Below the pieces are notes generated by a model, which was given only the letters and a program-made list of their open reading frames with translations, had not been told where the DNA came from and did not search any database. Below, piece by piece: positions 32,736 through 44,926 of a stretch of 64,000 nt of DNA (positions are counted from its first letter, which is position 1; every line of letters begins with the position of its first letter). The position numbers were made by a program, and so were the translations under genes. This DNA is from Topomyia yanbarensis (taxonomy: Eukaryota > Arthropoda > Insecta > Diptera > Culicidae): positions 414,790,044 to 414,854,043 of the forward strand of contig NC_080671.1 in NCBI RefSeq assembly GCF_030247195.1, in the 5' to 3' direction.

Positions 32736-34588
32736 CTCCATTCTAACAAGCTTGCTGATATTGCGTAATTATGTGGCCGGATTTCTTTGCTAGAAGTAGA
32801 AAGTTCATTCTTTCATATCCTAAAGTTATACAGACGCCGTTTTTTTCTCTTGTTAAAGTTATCCTACAAAACACACCACGGCTGTACGTCTTGATCAACA
32901 ACTGATATTCTTTTCGCCTATTCAAACTTTGTTTTCAACAATCGTGTTTCACCCTTCGCCGCTTTCCATGGGCTAGCACTCAGCAGCAGCAGTTCGATTG
33001 TTTACATGTGCCTTTTCGTGGTCACATTGCGTGTTCACTGGTCGCTCACTTTATGAGTTATTCTTCTGCCATTTCCGCGTCCCGTCGGTCAGCCTTGGCT
33101 GTTTACCTTTTTACGATTGACGATTTCGTGGAACGAATTTTGCACCGGGTTGGCGCAACTTAGCATTCGTAATAAGGCAAAAAATAATAGTAATTTTTAC
33201 GACCTGTTCGTGATCGGGTGCCATTCATCCATCTAACATGTTTGGTGTTTTATTTTTCTCTTTATTTTCGTGCCATAATTTTCTTTGCAAATCAGATTCG
33301 GCGGCGCGGGATCTGGTTAGAATTGAAATTCCACTGTGTGGCGTAAATAAGTGTGGAAATCTCACTGACACCTCCCCGCTTGGTTATCGTGATTTATGTG
33401 TGGACCGGTGGGAGCTCCACGAGGAATGAAAGCTAGCACACCCGGACAGGTACAACGATTTACCTACGCTTCGTGTTGGTGGCTTTCGGAAAACCATGGG
33501 GTGGTGAAAAAATTGAATTAAAGCTCTGTGAAATGAAATGTGTTCAGGTGGAAAGCTGAACCCGAAAGGACCTGCTCACGCCACGGCGGCGGCGGCGGCG
33601 CACCGTTGATTTATGAAATCCGCTGACTGTAGCCGTCGTTGTCGCCACTGACTGTCGGATCCGATCGGATCGGAGCTGTCTGTCCGCCGCTGGACAGCGC
33701 TGGACGAAAAATGAAATATTGTCAACGGATAGATTCGTGACTCGCTGCTGGTAGAATGCCTGCGCCGAAACTGATGCATATTTCGAAATTATGACTGACA
33801 TCTGGTTTTCAACGAGATTTTGCGGCTTTCGGGGTTTGGAATTTAGACTGTGATTGAATTAAATTGGACGTATCACAGCGGCCATAGAAGCTGGCACGGG
33901 CTCGTCTTTATTACGTTGATATTACTTGTTCCTAAATTAGGGCCGAAACTTTTCCAGCGCTTTCGCTGGGTGGTGGCCACCACAATAAACCGCAAGTATC
34001 CTGTTTATAGCCTCAATTGCAAGGGGTAGGGGAGAGGGGAGCACTGAGAGACTACTCACTTAATAAGCACTTGCAACCACAGTGAGCTGCATTCACATGT
34101 AGTTGGATAGCTCGTACTCTTGGTCGAACTAAAGGTTGGACTATTATTAAGTTCGTGAAAATAGCTATTCACTTCAGACGAGGAACTAACAACTCTCGTG
34201 CTATTTCCGTTGGCACTATAAAACCAGACCGTCTGGAAAAGAGGAAAAGTTTAAATTTAATTTAATGATACGGCCAGTCACTGGAGGGGATGACTAACAG
34301 AACTAGGCAGTTTGGTTAGTGGTTTCTAGCAATTAGATAGAGCAATAGGTAGTTAATGTTATTATACTTTTTATTAGTTAGTTTTTCAGGAAATTTAAAG
34401 GTATGACTATTGACCAGGTTCAGGATGCCAGAAAGTATTTACTATTTTTTTACGAGTGAGTTTTATGAAATTTGAAATTTATTGTTGTGCATATTTGAAA
34501 ATGTTTGACAAGTTTTAATGTGAAAAATGTGTGTGTTTTAAAATCAAAACGAACGACGCTCGATAATTTCTTACTTTGAATTGATTCG
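32736..34588. other. GC-richer segment, possible non-repetitive DNA, function unknown
   Basis: From about 32940 to 34030 the base composition is richer in G and C than the flanks, with a (GGC)n run at 33583-33600 and GGATCCGATCGGATCGGAG near 33658. It shows no transposon signature and could be a regulatory or untranslated part of a host gene. The frame at 33238-33429 starts with a hydrophobic stretch (MFGVLFFSLFSCHNFLC) but has no further support. Confidence 0.35.
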
Positions 34589-34592
34589 TTAA

Positions 34593-34720
34593 CCCTTAAA
34601 GGCGCAAAGCAATTTTTTTCAAATTTTCCGAAAATTGTCTCTCAGCATTAATACGTTACTCTGATAATTTTAAGATGGTTTTCGCAATGTTGTTTTAAAA
34701 CAACATTGCGCATTTAAGGG
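34593..34720. mobile_element. 128-bp MITE flanked by TTAA, with 28-bp palindrome
   Basis: TTAA lies at 34589-34592 and 34721-34724. Ends are CCCTTAAAGGCGCAAAGCAAT and, in reverse, CCCTTAAATGCGCAATG. A perfect 28-base palindrome occupies 34683-34710 (half: CGCAATGTTGTTTT). Non-coding and likely mobilised by a piggyBac-type transposase. Confidence 0.75.
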
Positions 34721-34724
34721 TTAA

Positions 34725-36068
34725 GGTTGGCATTGAATTAGTGGAGAATGCTATAGCATTATCAACAAATATTGAGAATACTTGGATTGACGTGGAAAAT
34801 TCATCAGAAAAAAATGGAATTGTTCGAACGTCGCCTTTTGATGCTTGATCAAATCAAAACAAAAATCATAATCACTGTCGCCAGAACAATTGAAGAAATT
34901 AGGAATATAATATGCAGCATTGCCAGTTACAACGGATTGATCGGGTTGCGAGGAAAATTAGATTGTGATTGGAAAAATTTATAAAAATTTCTTCGAAAGG
35001 TTTTCAGAATACCTCGCAGGAGGAAGGAAGGATATTGTAATGTTTGTAACCTGTTAGGGTAATAATTTAGCACAGGATGGAAACCAGTTTTTGCCTATTC
35101 AATCCGTAGAGTATATTGTTTATTGCAATTTAACTCACAGCTGTATGTATGCTCGTTCATGTTTTATACGTAAATTTTGTTGAAATAACTGTCCATAATT
35201 CTTGTTATTAGTCCACATAGGTGTAGTAATTTTCGCTGTTTTCTTGTGTATAAACAACATAGGATTAGATAGGCCTCATCTCTTCTCTTGCTGTCGAAAA
35301 AATATGCTGAATGCGTGGCTCGGTGGGTTGCAGCGACAGCAGTGGTGGAGGGTGTGTTGACATCGACCTAGAGGCGGCCATCGTAGTTTTGGTAGTTAGT
35401 TTTGGACAACGTAGTTCGTTCTTTTCGATCAGGAACGTTTCTTCGCGGGACAATTCCAGCCCGCGAAATTACGCGTATGATTGCAGAAGAAAAGCTTGTC
35501 CTTGCTAAAATGCTGGCCCGTGGTCCGAGAGAGGTTTGTGGAGTATGTCGCCGACAAGCAGTGTGACCACTTTTGGATGAGGTAAGAAGGGGCGGCGAAA
35601 CATTTTACACCCGAGTGGGTAGAAAGCATAGGGTGAGGGGTCCATTAGTAATGGAATTGTGGTACATCGACGTTTTCAAATGTGTGTAATGCGAGATACA
35701 TGCGTTACACATCTAAATTTTTTTGAAATGGTTCAAAATTTCGAGTGGGTAATTACCCACTCGGTTATTTTTGAGTGGGTAGTACTGCCCATACTACCCA
35801 TGCTATCCGCCGATAAGGAGGTAAGAGTCGTAGATTTACTCCTATTCGCTTTCTCGTGTCAATATGGAGCTGAAATGGAACTTTGCTGCGTTTTTCACTA
35901 ATTTGAGTCAATACTTTTCTTTTTTACATAAAAAATATTTCATATTTCGTCTTTGAACCAAGAATCAATTTTTCTGTTTTCGCTGGCATGACCAACACCA
36001 CAATTTTGGCCAAGATCTTCTCTTGATAAATGGCAATTCTTTGTATTATCGTTAAGTATTGAAAAAAA
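34725..36068. other. No gene recognised
   Basis: Mixed DNA. A plus-strand frame at 34772-34984 and short frames near 35300-35500 show no domain. The GAGTGGGTA repeat noted separately lies inside. Confidence 0.3.
35613..35800. repeat. GAGTGGGTA motifs with a perfect 20-bp palindrome
   Basis: GAGTGGGTA occurs at 35613, 35743 and 35773. The middle one forms a perfect palindrome with its reverse copy at 35743-35762 (GAGTGGGTAA then TTACCCACTC). Confidence 0.65.
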
Positions 36069-36078
36069 TCACTTCTTT

Positions 36079-36241
36079 TTTTATTTCGATTACAGAGGTT
36101 TTAACCTTAAGGTCATTCGTCTCTTCGGGTTAGAAAAATCTCTTATGAAAAATTTCTAACCCTATGTGTGGGTCGGGACTCGAACCCAGGTGCGCTGCGT
36201 ACAAGGCAATCGATTTACCAACTACGCTACGCCCACCCCAC
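36079..36241 (-). mobile_element. tRNA-derived SINE with 10-bp target-site duplication
   Basis: TCACTTCTTT flanks the element at 36069-36078 and 36242-36251. On the minus strand the head reads GTGGGCGTAGCGTAGTTGG (A box) and CTGGGTTCGAGTCCC (B box). The body ends GCGAATGACCTTAAGGTT or close to it, then AAAACCTCTGTAATCGA. This body and tail resemble the small mosquito SINEs of the Twin type, and the SINE at 54303 shares them. Confidence 0.85.
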
Positions 36242-36251
36242 TCACTTCTTT

Positions 36252-36569
36252 ATTAGATTTGCACATTATTCTTTAAATACAGAAGAACGAACTCCGACTC
36301 TATTTCATACTTGGCCTGCGAGCGAAGAGAATAGTAATTTCGATGCGCGATAGAGGGAAGCACGCAAGCGTTGCTATCCCTAAAATCGATGTTAACTCAC
36401 GCCGAATGAGAAAATAACTGAGCTTTGTGGCATAAACTCGACAGCTGATATATGCGAAAAACTGAAAATATGAAAATATATATGAGAAGTAAATATCTTT
36501 AGAAAGATTCCAGATCCCACATCACCATTTAGGATCATTAAAAATAATAGATCAATGATATGTATGGCA
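36252..36569. other. No gene recognised
   Basis: AT-rich spacer between a SINE and fossil LINE C. Confidence 0.3.
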
Positions 36570-37910
36570 GATCGCAGATGGCCAAGGTATCACGAATATT
36601 GGGTGGTCTACCTCAGACTGTAAAACAATCTTCTAACCGGGACCTGGCACCACGACATATAGAATACGCCCAAATAACGTGCTCGATGTCTTGGTAACCT
36701 TTGCCACACATGCATAGTTTACTATAAAACAATGTGTTCGATATGAAAAAGACCCACATTATTAGTATTGATTAGACATGAGGTTGGGCATCATGCGATG
36801 AAAAACACGACCTACTTTCAACTCCTCCAACCATGTTTTTGATTATGCTTTAGGGATAATGGAGTGTAACCACCATCGCACCAGCTAATTCTACGACATA
36901 AACGAAACTAGGGTCATTGATAAAGATTTCGAAGCTAATGAACATTTCGATATATGATCCGCGAAGAACATTTTTTTATTTATTTGCAAAAATGCTTCGG
37001 ATCCCCCACGAGCGTAGATGATCCCGAATTCCACGAAAATGGACGTGTATTCTACGCAGAACGGGGAACCTGAATCTTAGAGAAATATACGCAAAAGAAT
37101 TAATATCTTGCAAATGTACCTGAAGTACACGCTCATAAATTTGCGTTGCGATTGAAGGTCGTCTAGCCAACAAAATTCCAATAATCTGCAATGGATTCAT
37201 AATCTCGCGTCGGATAAGCAGACGAAAAGTGATATCCCAGAAATGGAGTATGATCTCTTGCTATACGCAAACAACAATACTGTATTAGTTCCAAGGTAAT
37301 AATGTACCTCTGTGACAGGAACCGCGCTACCGTATCGCTATGCGAAAAGTTTTTGTGTTTTTCTGACAATAATTTGTACGAATAGTTGATTGACTTTAAC
37401 GGTGAAATTTAGCCGAGATAACAATTGCTACAGAATCGCAAGCTCTCTTATAGACCCAGTATACAGAAACCATTTGCTCTTTAGAGAGTATGCTAGTTGA
37501 ATTTTTGTTATAAGTAATTTAAGCCAATCGTTCGTAGGGTACCTTTGCTAAAGGCAAATTGAGTTTTGATTACAAATCGTTTACCTTAACCAAATTGCCT
37601 AGGTCTAGTAGAATAGTATTGCAATCGGCCAATACGAATTGTGGTCATAAGTTGGTTACTCTTTTTTATGAATAACAATCACTGTTATTAGTCTCCAGTA
37701 CCATTGACCAATGCTCTGCTGCTTGTATAATCTCAATTATCGACTCTTTGCTGGATACGGCAGATTTAAAAAAAAATGAGTTTAATTCTGTTTGTCCCAT
37801 GTCATTGTTTTCATAGCACTAGTTCACCTGGGAATTTATCGATAAATATTGAATGTTTCAGTTCACCGGTGACAGGTCGTGAACAATTTTCTGTTTGAGA
37901 ATAGAGTACG
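36570..37910 (-). pseudogene. Fossil I-clade LINE copy C (RNase H and RT remnants)
   Basis: Nucleotide patches match copies A and B in order: GGGTGGTCTACCTC near 36601 (A: 1170), CTTGGTAACCTTTGCCACA near 36690 (B: 16023), and GCTAATTCTACGACATAAACG near 36883 (A: 1795). Others are TATGCGAAAAGTTTTTGTGT near 37337 (A: 2883) and GCAATCGGCCAATACGAATT near 37621 (A: 3213). Frames at 37200-36976 and 37369-37163 are the remains of the RT thumb region. Heavily mutated, hence much older than A or B. Confidence 0.75.
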
Positions 37911-38035
37911 ATCATACCGTTCTTGAAAAGTCGAATATTCCTTGTTTTTTTTCGAAACAATCCATCATCGTTTTGGTTACATGACGATTTCTGCCTAAGA
38001 GTTTATTCAAAGTTTGAACGAAAAAGATTCGCGCG

Positions 38036-38161
38036 TGCCTATTCGTGTGCGGGATCAGCACCACCGTCAACAACCTTATCCAGGTTCACTGCTCTAGTTG
38101 TTCTCTCTTCCGGAATTCTAGTTACATGTCCAGCCAACTGTAGTCTGCCATGCTTTATAAG
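38036..38161 (-). pseudogene. Possible RTE-like reverse transcriptase C-terminal scrap
   Basis: Minus-strand translation from 38161 gives RLQLAGHVTRIPEERTTRAV followed by NLDKVVDGG and a stop. This resembles the RLRWAGHVxRMP block found at the end of some LINE reverse transcriptases, mainly the RTE type. Only about 40 residues are recognisable, so the assignment is tentative. Confidence 0.45.
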
Positions 38162-38693
38162 TATAGCGATGGCAGCATATTTATAGGCATGTTCTGCATG
38201 TTTGTACACACTAACCAGTCAATGATCTGTTTCTTCTTCTATGTTAGGAAAAAAGTTTGTACACGTCCTGAAGCTAAGGAATTGTACAAACGACAACAAT
38301 TTACTGCATCCATTTCTACGTCGGAACTCTCATTACTGTGCGACAGTTCGATTTTGACAGCTTCTCTTTTAAAAGGCACAAAAGGCTCTTCATCTGCTCT
38401 ACAATCGACTTCAATGGTGTCTATGTGATCCGGAAGCCAAGAAGCATGTGCATTCTCGTAATTATAGTGCCGTTCCTTCGAACACCAGCTCTTAGCATCG
38501 CACATCGACCAACAATATCGCACAAATTTGAAAATTTACTGGTTGCTCAAAGTCTCCCACAATTTGTTTCACATTCTTTGTCAAAGTACTGTCCTCTCAT
38601 ACCACTTCAGAGTTTTTCGGTTTGAATAATCTGTAGAGTTCATTGATGATCGGTTTGCACTACACTGTCAGTTCTTAGGATGCAATGTAGTTT
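38162..38693. other. Overlapping short frames, no gene assigned
   Basis: A minus-strand frame at 38523-38239 is acidic and contains PDHIDTIEVDCRADEEPF. Plus-strand frames overlap it. No splice-linked partner was seen; it may be decayed coding DNA. Confidence 0.3.
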
Positions 38694-39308
38694 CTAGGAT
38701 ATCCTCTGACTTTTCATCATATCGAATAAGCAGTTCAGTTTGCATAGTGCATATTTAACCAAAAAATCAGCATTATCTAAAAAGATGGTTTCTAGGCAGC
38801 AAACTGCAAAAAAATTAAAAGCGTTCAAGAATATATTGATGAAATTGTAAACTAATATAAAAAATACTATCAATACATGCCTAAAAACATTATTCAGTGT
38901 CCGTGGAATCTCTTGTATGTAACTTACTACCGCGCTTGGCGACCTTCTTTCGCGGGAAACATTCGTTTGCTCGTCAGCGGCATCGTGAGGATCACTCAAA
39001 TATCTCATGTTGTCATTCACGTCAAAGTTATCATCGATAGAGCTGTTTTGGCGTTCGTGATCATTCTTACCTCGTGTACGTATATTATCGGTATTGACTT
39101 CTTCGCAGATGGAGCTGGCTTTTAGTTTGGAGGTGTTGGGCGCTGTTTTTGTGGTGATGCGTTTCACTGGGCATCTTCTGCGCAAGATGTACCGTCTGAT
39201 TATAGTGCTGACATGTGTCCTTGATGGATGCATAACGTGGTTTGTGAAATTTTGATTCGGTTTGGTTTGATCGGTGAGAGCAACGTTAAGAAATTCAATG
39301 AGGGTCAC
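38694..39308 (-). CDS. Hypothetical 204-aa frame, unrecognised
   Basis: An uninterrupted minus-strand frame, long for this AT-rich surrounding. The first half is basic and polar (ILRRRCPVKRITTKT, then many Asn/Asp). The second half has a strongly hydrophobic stretch (VLIVFFILVYNFINIFLNAF) that could span a membrane, and cysteines near the end. No family is recognised and there is no duplicate in the window. It may be an exon of a host gene, an unrecognised transposon frame, or chance. Confidence 0.25.
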   Translation of the reverse strand: MTLIEFLNVALTDQTKPNQNFTNHVMHPSRTHVSTIIRRYILRRRCPVKRITTKTAPNTSKLKASSICEEVNTDNIRTRGKNDHERQNSSIDDNFDVNDNMRYLSDPHDAADEQTNVSRERRSPSAVVSYIQEIPRTLNNVFRHVLIVFFILVYNFINIFLNAFNFFAVCCLETIFLDNADFLVKYALCKLNCLFDMMKSQRIS

Positions 39309-39870
39309 TTATAGGATCCGATAAAGTTTATTGTATTTTCTAATCAATGAAAAAAATATTCACGTTTGTAACTATGTTATTTCCTGGGACGAAATAGGTC
39401 ACAACAGCATTCCAATTTGTGAGAGAAACCTCACATCATGCATTCTAGAAATTCGTTAGCCTGTACTCCAAATGATGTATGTATGTTTTCGAACTGTTTA
39501 TTTTTATTGTGCGAAAATGAATACCAGTCAAATCTATATTTGGAAAAAAAATCAATTTAAATATTATTCAGTATTCTCGTTTATTCCTGCTCTAATGCAT
39601 CAACCGATTTCGGTTCGATTGGTTTCGGAAACCAATCGAGCAAAGGATGCGTGATTGTCTATTTGATATTAGATTTAAGAAATACTATGAAAAGTGAACC
39701 AATATTGAGGGCAAAAGATAGCAAAAATTAATGGGCGTACATGATAGAAATTCAATTGAAAAAATCGAATTTAAAACTTTCGAAGAATTCTGCAGCAGTT
39801 TCAGTAGATTCCACGAGAGAATCGGTAGATCCTCAGAAAGGACAAAAATCCGTTGATTTACGGAAAAATC
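39309..39870. other. No gene recognised
   Basis: AT-rich spacer before copy 2 of the 2-kb repeat. Confidence 0.3.
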
Positions 39871-41949
39871 TGGCAGCTCTATGGGGTTGCACGAACTGCA
39901 GATGTAGGACTACACTAGCTAATGTCAAATAGATCATTTTTTAGTATATTTGCATTAATATTATCTTAAATATGTTTCTTTCGTACAGTTTAAGTACAAC
40001 CAATCAACATCGAATATTGAACAAAACCTTCTTGCTTATCTAAGAATTATAATTTTCCAATAACTTTTTTTTTCCTTGAAAGTGCTCAACTTGATTTTTT
40101 GACGGTAGGTAGGGAACATATTTTCCTATCTTGGAACAAAATTTCATCCAAATCAAAGATGGGTTTTTTTCGTAAATCGAATTTAAATTTTTTTTAAATC
40201 GATTGTGTTCAGTGTATGTGTCGATAAAGAATTTTTTCAATATTTTTATTCAAAGAATGGACTTATTTTGTGAAAATCACTCTTACAACCTTTATTGTAG
40301 GATTTTTCATGTTTAGACCATGTCCATGTGAAAAAAATTGACAAACAAAAGTTTGACCCTTTTCAAAACACAGTATAGATCATTTTTAGAAAAACAAAGT
40401 ATGCAAAGTGGCTTTTTGTGACAAAGGACTCATGTACAGAAAGTTTCTTTTTTTTTTGTTCGAGTTGGCGCGAAATTCGCCTATATGGTTGGTGTTAAGT
40501 CAGACCGGACTAAGTCACAAAATCTTAAAAACTGCGATAATCATAGCACTGGATAAAAAAATTTCTTCAGTTGCATTCCACTTTCATCAAATTTGAAATA
40601 TGTTACAATAAGCCAGAATCATGGCATTTTTTTCAAATTATATAGTAAAGGATGCTGCGATTCAAACTTTGAACTCGTTTTCTCGAAATCACTACAATGT
40701 CGCTTAGTCTGGTCTGAACTAAAACCGACCAGACCGGAATCTCAATCTGGAAAAATTGTACTGACATTTCGATTGTGTGCAGAAAAAAACACGGACCGAT
40801 GCTGAACATTTATGTTATAGACAATTTTTCATATGTAGAACAAGGACTTCGATGCGTTTTTGCAACGGTTTTTCGAGTGACGGTGTATAAACTTTTAGAT
40901 TCATTAATAGGCTTTGTAATATGTATTAGCAGAACCCAAGAATGAAAGGCTGAGTGGAAATAAATCACGTGAAATAAATGCATGGATTGAACGTAAATAC
41001 TACGCCTTCGTTGCGCTTTCCATCGAGTCGCGTAAATTTGAAGCTAAAGAAAGCTTTAGTCGTTCCGCAACGAAAGCATATATTGCTATCATGCACGTAA
41101 GCAATGCAACTGCAAAATAAATTGTGTGAGCCTTGGTATACACATTCGCCTCAAACATTGAACCCAAGCGAGCGGTGTACAATGCTCGAATAAAACAGTT
41201 TTGTGAGTACCTCGTGTACGTACAGGAATGGATGATATGCACCAATCAACACTAGCAATTATGGGTGGAATGAAAGAGACAGCTAGTACCACGACTCTAT
41301 ATTCACTATGTACGCACATGGAGCACGACTGTACAGGCGATCTTGTGCATGTGTTGCGTTCAAGATTGTACATAAAACGTGTGCTTGAAACGAGCACAGA
41401 ACAAGGGAGAGCATGTTGTTTGATGTTCGTTTGTTTGGACAAACTCAGTTGCCTGTTGAACGGCGAGCGTTGTGTATCTCCACAATTAGTGTAGTATACC
41501 TACACCTCATCATAAGCCTTCCGTGATGAAAGATAAGTCTGCTCAATAGCTGCCGAAGCGCTCTACTTGCTATTCAGCAAGCAACTGAGCTTATCCGACC
41601 AAATCTGTTTCGTAAATAGTCGATGATGACGTCATTCATAGCAGCGTAGCACGCTAGGTACATCATTCTGTCGTGCCAGACTTGGGAATCGTTACATTAT
41701 GTGTGCAAATGCGTGGTATTTTGGCTTGTCATTTTGTTATTTAATATTTCAATTTTTTTTAATGGCGTTATATCAAAAGTATAATGTTTTACCTATTGTA
41801 ATCTATTCTTAGAACTATTTCTCAACGATATATCGAAAATTTATCATGAAATGGCTGAATTATAAACTTTTAAAACCTGACCACTTTTCGTTACATATTT
41901 TTGTTGTATTTGAAAAGTGCATGTCGAAAAAAAGTCGTAGTCCTACGTC
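39871..41949. mobile_element. 2-kb dispersed repeat, copy 2
   Basis: Counterpart of 12985-15008. The left end carries CTATGGGGTTGCACGAACTG then GATGTAGGACTA (39901-39912); the right end carries TAGTCCTACGTC (41938-41949). Shared interior blocks include GATGCGTTTTTGCAACGG near 40850, TATTGCTATCATGCA near 41080 and GATGACGTCATTCATAG near 41625. The middle (41160-41450) is rich in GTGTACG-like words also seen at 22080-22445. Non-coding in all frames that I can judge. Confidence 0.65.
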
Positions 41950-42684
41950 AAAATTCATCAAATGTCCACAAACATTTGTAAAAACAAAGGTAAATTCGGA
42001 AGAGATGCCGCATGTGTCGGTAAGACTCTGCACCGTGGTCCAAAATTGAAAAGTATTGAGTAAAAGTAGTTTTAGCTCTTGTTGATGTTTTCGTGGTTAG
42101 GTGTTTTCAGCTAAGTTTCATGAAGCTTGACTATGACTATAAATCGGTTAGCACCTTCTTTTTTAAGGGGTGCTCACATTTCTAGAAACATTTTTTATCC
42201 AACAATATGAACATATTTTTCTCTTACAACCTTGTGTAATCAATAAGTTGGAGTAACTTTACTAATAATACAATTTATGTATATGTTTGTACGCGAGATC
42301 TATGTGCTAGTAAGGGTTCCTTAAAAGCAGTTTTTGACGGTTTCTCCGTACAATGAATTTATATCACATATATTTATTCTTGAAAGTTTCATTTCGAAAC
42401 ATTATTTCGATAAAATTTACCATTCTATTCCAATATTGACATTAATCGAAATCAATGCGTTCAAGATAGAACCAATACTTAGATACATATCGCCTGATTA
42501 AAGAGGGGAGGGGGTAAGGGTTTCAGCGTAAAAAAAAACACTTTTTTGTGATTTTTTTAACAATACTTTTGTACATTATAGTGTATCAATTCAATAACAT
42601 GCTGTAATTTTTATATGCCAAAATATCGGCAAGCGACTCGGTGACGAAGCTTTTTGTAGAACGACTCTGGAAAAACCTGTTTTA
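41950..42684. other. No gene recognised
   Basis: AT-rich DNA between two repeat families. Confidence 0.3.
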
Positions 42685-43499
42685 ATCCACCTAGAGGTGC
42701 AATTGTCCCTTTCTCATTTCTCCAAACTATGATTTAATAGCTGGTTCGTACAATATAACATTATGGAAATGTCTTTCATTCTTATTACACTTGGTAAGTA
42801 TATATAAGAGCACCTTTTTGCATTCATCGCGGTATCGGTTTGAATCGGAGTTTTCTATGTGATCGCACTCCACAACCCGTAACCCTGGAGCCGGAAGTCG
42901 GATGGAGATGGAATTTAATATAAGTTTCCGGGGACGCAACACCTTTCATTTGAGACTAAGTTGATCAAATCGGTCTAGCCATTTTCGAGAAACCAATATA
43001 ACCGTTATTCTGAATTTGGATGCTTCCGGATCCGTCGATGGTGGCCAGTGTGGCCAAAGAGACTTTGCATGACTGTTGGTGACCTAGATCTACAAATTTA
43101 ACAGTTGTGTTTACATTTTGGAAAAAAATTCACCTTTTTACATTCATCGCAGAATTCGTTAGAATCGGGATTTGCTGCGTGATCGTACGTATCACCCTGT
43201 AATTTAGGAACCAGAACTCGGATCCACACAAAATTCAACAGCAGCTGATGGACCTTTCATTTAAAATCAAGTTTGTCAAAATCGGTTCAGAAAATTCCGA
43301 GAAACTGATGTGGACAAACCAACAAATTTTGTTTTGTAACCATACTCTTCAACTCGTAATCCGGAACAAGATGTCGGTTGAAAATGAAATTCAATAGCAA
43401 CCTATGGGAATATGATACCTTTCATTTGAATCTTACTTTGTAAAAATGGGTTCAGCCATCTCCGAGAAACCGATGTGGACATTTTGTTAACAAATCCGT

Positions 43500-43555
43500 A
43501 CATACACACACATACATACATACATACATACATACACACATACATATACACAGAT
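43500..43555. repeat. (CATA)n/(CA)n microsatellite
   Basis: Alternating CATA and CACA units directly before the conserved tail of the first unit of the modular repeat. A shorter (CA)n run sits at the matching place near 44703-44720 in the second unit. Confidence 0.85.
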
Positions 43556-43914
43556 ATTTTGCGATCTCGGCGAACTGAGTCGAATGTTATATGAGACTCG
43601 GCCCTTCGGGCCTTGGTTAGAAAGTCGGTTTTTGGAGCAATTGCATAACCTTTCTATATGAGAAAGGCAAAAGAATAATATTTAATTAGCTTAATCAGCA
43701 TGAGTTCAATGTTATCTTCATGTGATTATATTTTGAAATGTTGGTGGAATTGGTTTGAAAGTGGTGGGAATGGGGGGGTTAGTAGAGTGAGAGTGTAGGA
43801 TGCGTCAGAAATCCTTCATCTTATTTCGGTATTCCGAGTGGATGAAGGAAATGCGGGCATGAGGGTGGTCCAAGGGGAGGGGAGTGATGAAGGAGGGAGG
43901 TGTAAGGGCAAGGC

Positions 43915-43933
43915 GGGGGGGGGGGGGGGGGGG
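43915..43933 (+). repeat. Homopolymer of 19 G
   Basis: Nineteen consecutive G within a purine-rich stretch (43850-43938) between the two units of the modular repeat. Runs this long often mark slippage or assembly error. Confidence 0.85.
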
Positions 43934-44926
43934 AGGGGCGACGACGCAATACTCAACTGCATATTTTGCCTTCCATTTGAGACTTGGTTTGAGAAAATCG
44001 GTTCAGTCACCAGCGAAGAACCGATGTGACATTAATTGTGGAATATGCCCGGAATTCCGGACTTCCGGAATAGTTGATAGTGGACAATATATTCAAAGAA
44101 TGTTTGATTGGCAATCAGTGATCTAGATCTGCGATTAGAAGTAATTTGGTGACCATTTCAATAGTTTTTAGCCTCTGAGGTACCGATGTACCGATTTATA
44201 TGGAAAATTCCAGTGTATCCTTACCAACACCCCTGTAACTCCAGAAATAAGAGTCAGAACCGAATGAAATTCAGCAGTAGTCAATGGTATTACTGTATCT
44301 TTCATTTGAAATTAAGTTCGTAAAAATCGGTAGAGAATTCGTTGTGGAATGGGTGTGATATTAGCTTAGGAACTTGGCGGGTTCCCCGAGGGCGTCATGA
44401 ACCGTCATAGGTGGCCAATGTGGTCAAAGCTGCTTTGATTGATCATTAGTGATCCAGACCCGCAAACTAGAGTAATGTTACATCAATTTTAATATGTTTT
44501 ACATCATTTGAACATCATGGTGGTACCAGTTTATATGGGAATTTGCTGTGTGACCGCACTCTTCAACCCGTAACTCCGGAACCGGAAGTCGGATCAACTA
44601 AAAATTCAATAGCAGCTTATGGGAGCGTTATACCTTTCAGATGAAACTAAGTTTGCGAAAATCGGTGCAGCCGTCTCTGAGAAAATTGTGTGAGTTTAAA
44701 TGGCACACACACACACACAGACATTTGCCGATCTCGACGAATTGAATCGAATGGTGTATGACACTCGGCCCTCCGGGCCTCGGTTAAAAAGTCGATTTTT
44801 ACAGTGATTGCATAGCCTTTCTTTATATGAGAAAGGCAAAAAACATGATTTGCGGTGTTACCTGCCATTCAAAAACTACTTAACCGATTTCTTTTAAACT
44901 TATCATACACATTCAATGTTGAAATT

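Larger units (their letters stand above)
42685..44842. repeat. Modular mosquito-type repeat, two units ending GAGAAAGGCAAAA
   Basis: About six diverged direct modules of 200-330 bp share the phrases CAACCCGTAACTCCGGAACC, GGAAGTCGGAT, ACCTTTCATTTGAAACTAAG and AAAATCGGTTCAGCCATCTC. Two units end alike: a (CATA)n or (CA)n run, GATCTCGGCGAACTGAGTCG or similar, ACTCGGCCC, a CGGGCC hairpin and ATGAGAAAGGCAAAA (43672 and 44841). The left edge (CACCTAGAGGTG near 42690) reads like a terminus. No protein is encoded. Confidence 0.75.

Noticed and set aside
36160..36240. Possible tRNA gene on the minus strand
   Set aside because: Followed by a SINE body and flanked by a 10-bp target-site duplication; a SINE head.
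42685..44842. Regularly spaced modules as a CRISPR array
   Set aside because: Modules are long and diverged, there are no short identical repeats with unique spacers and no cas genes.
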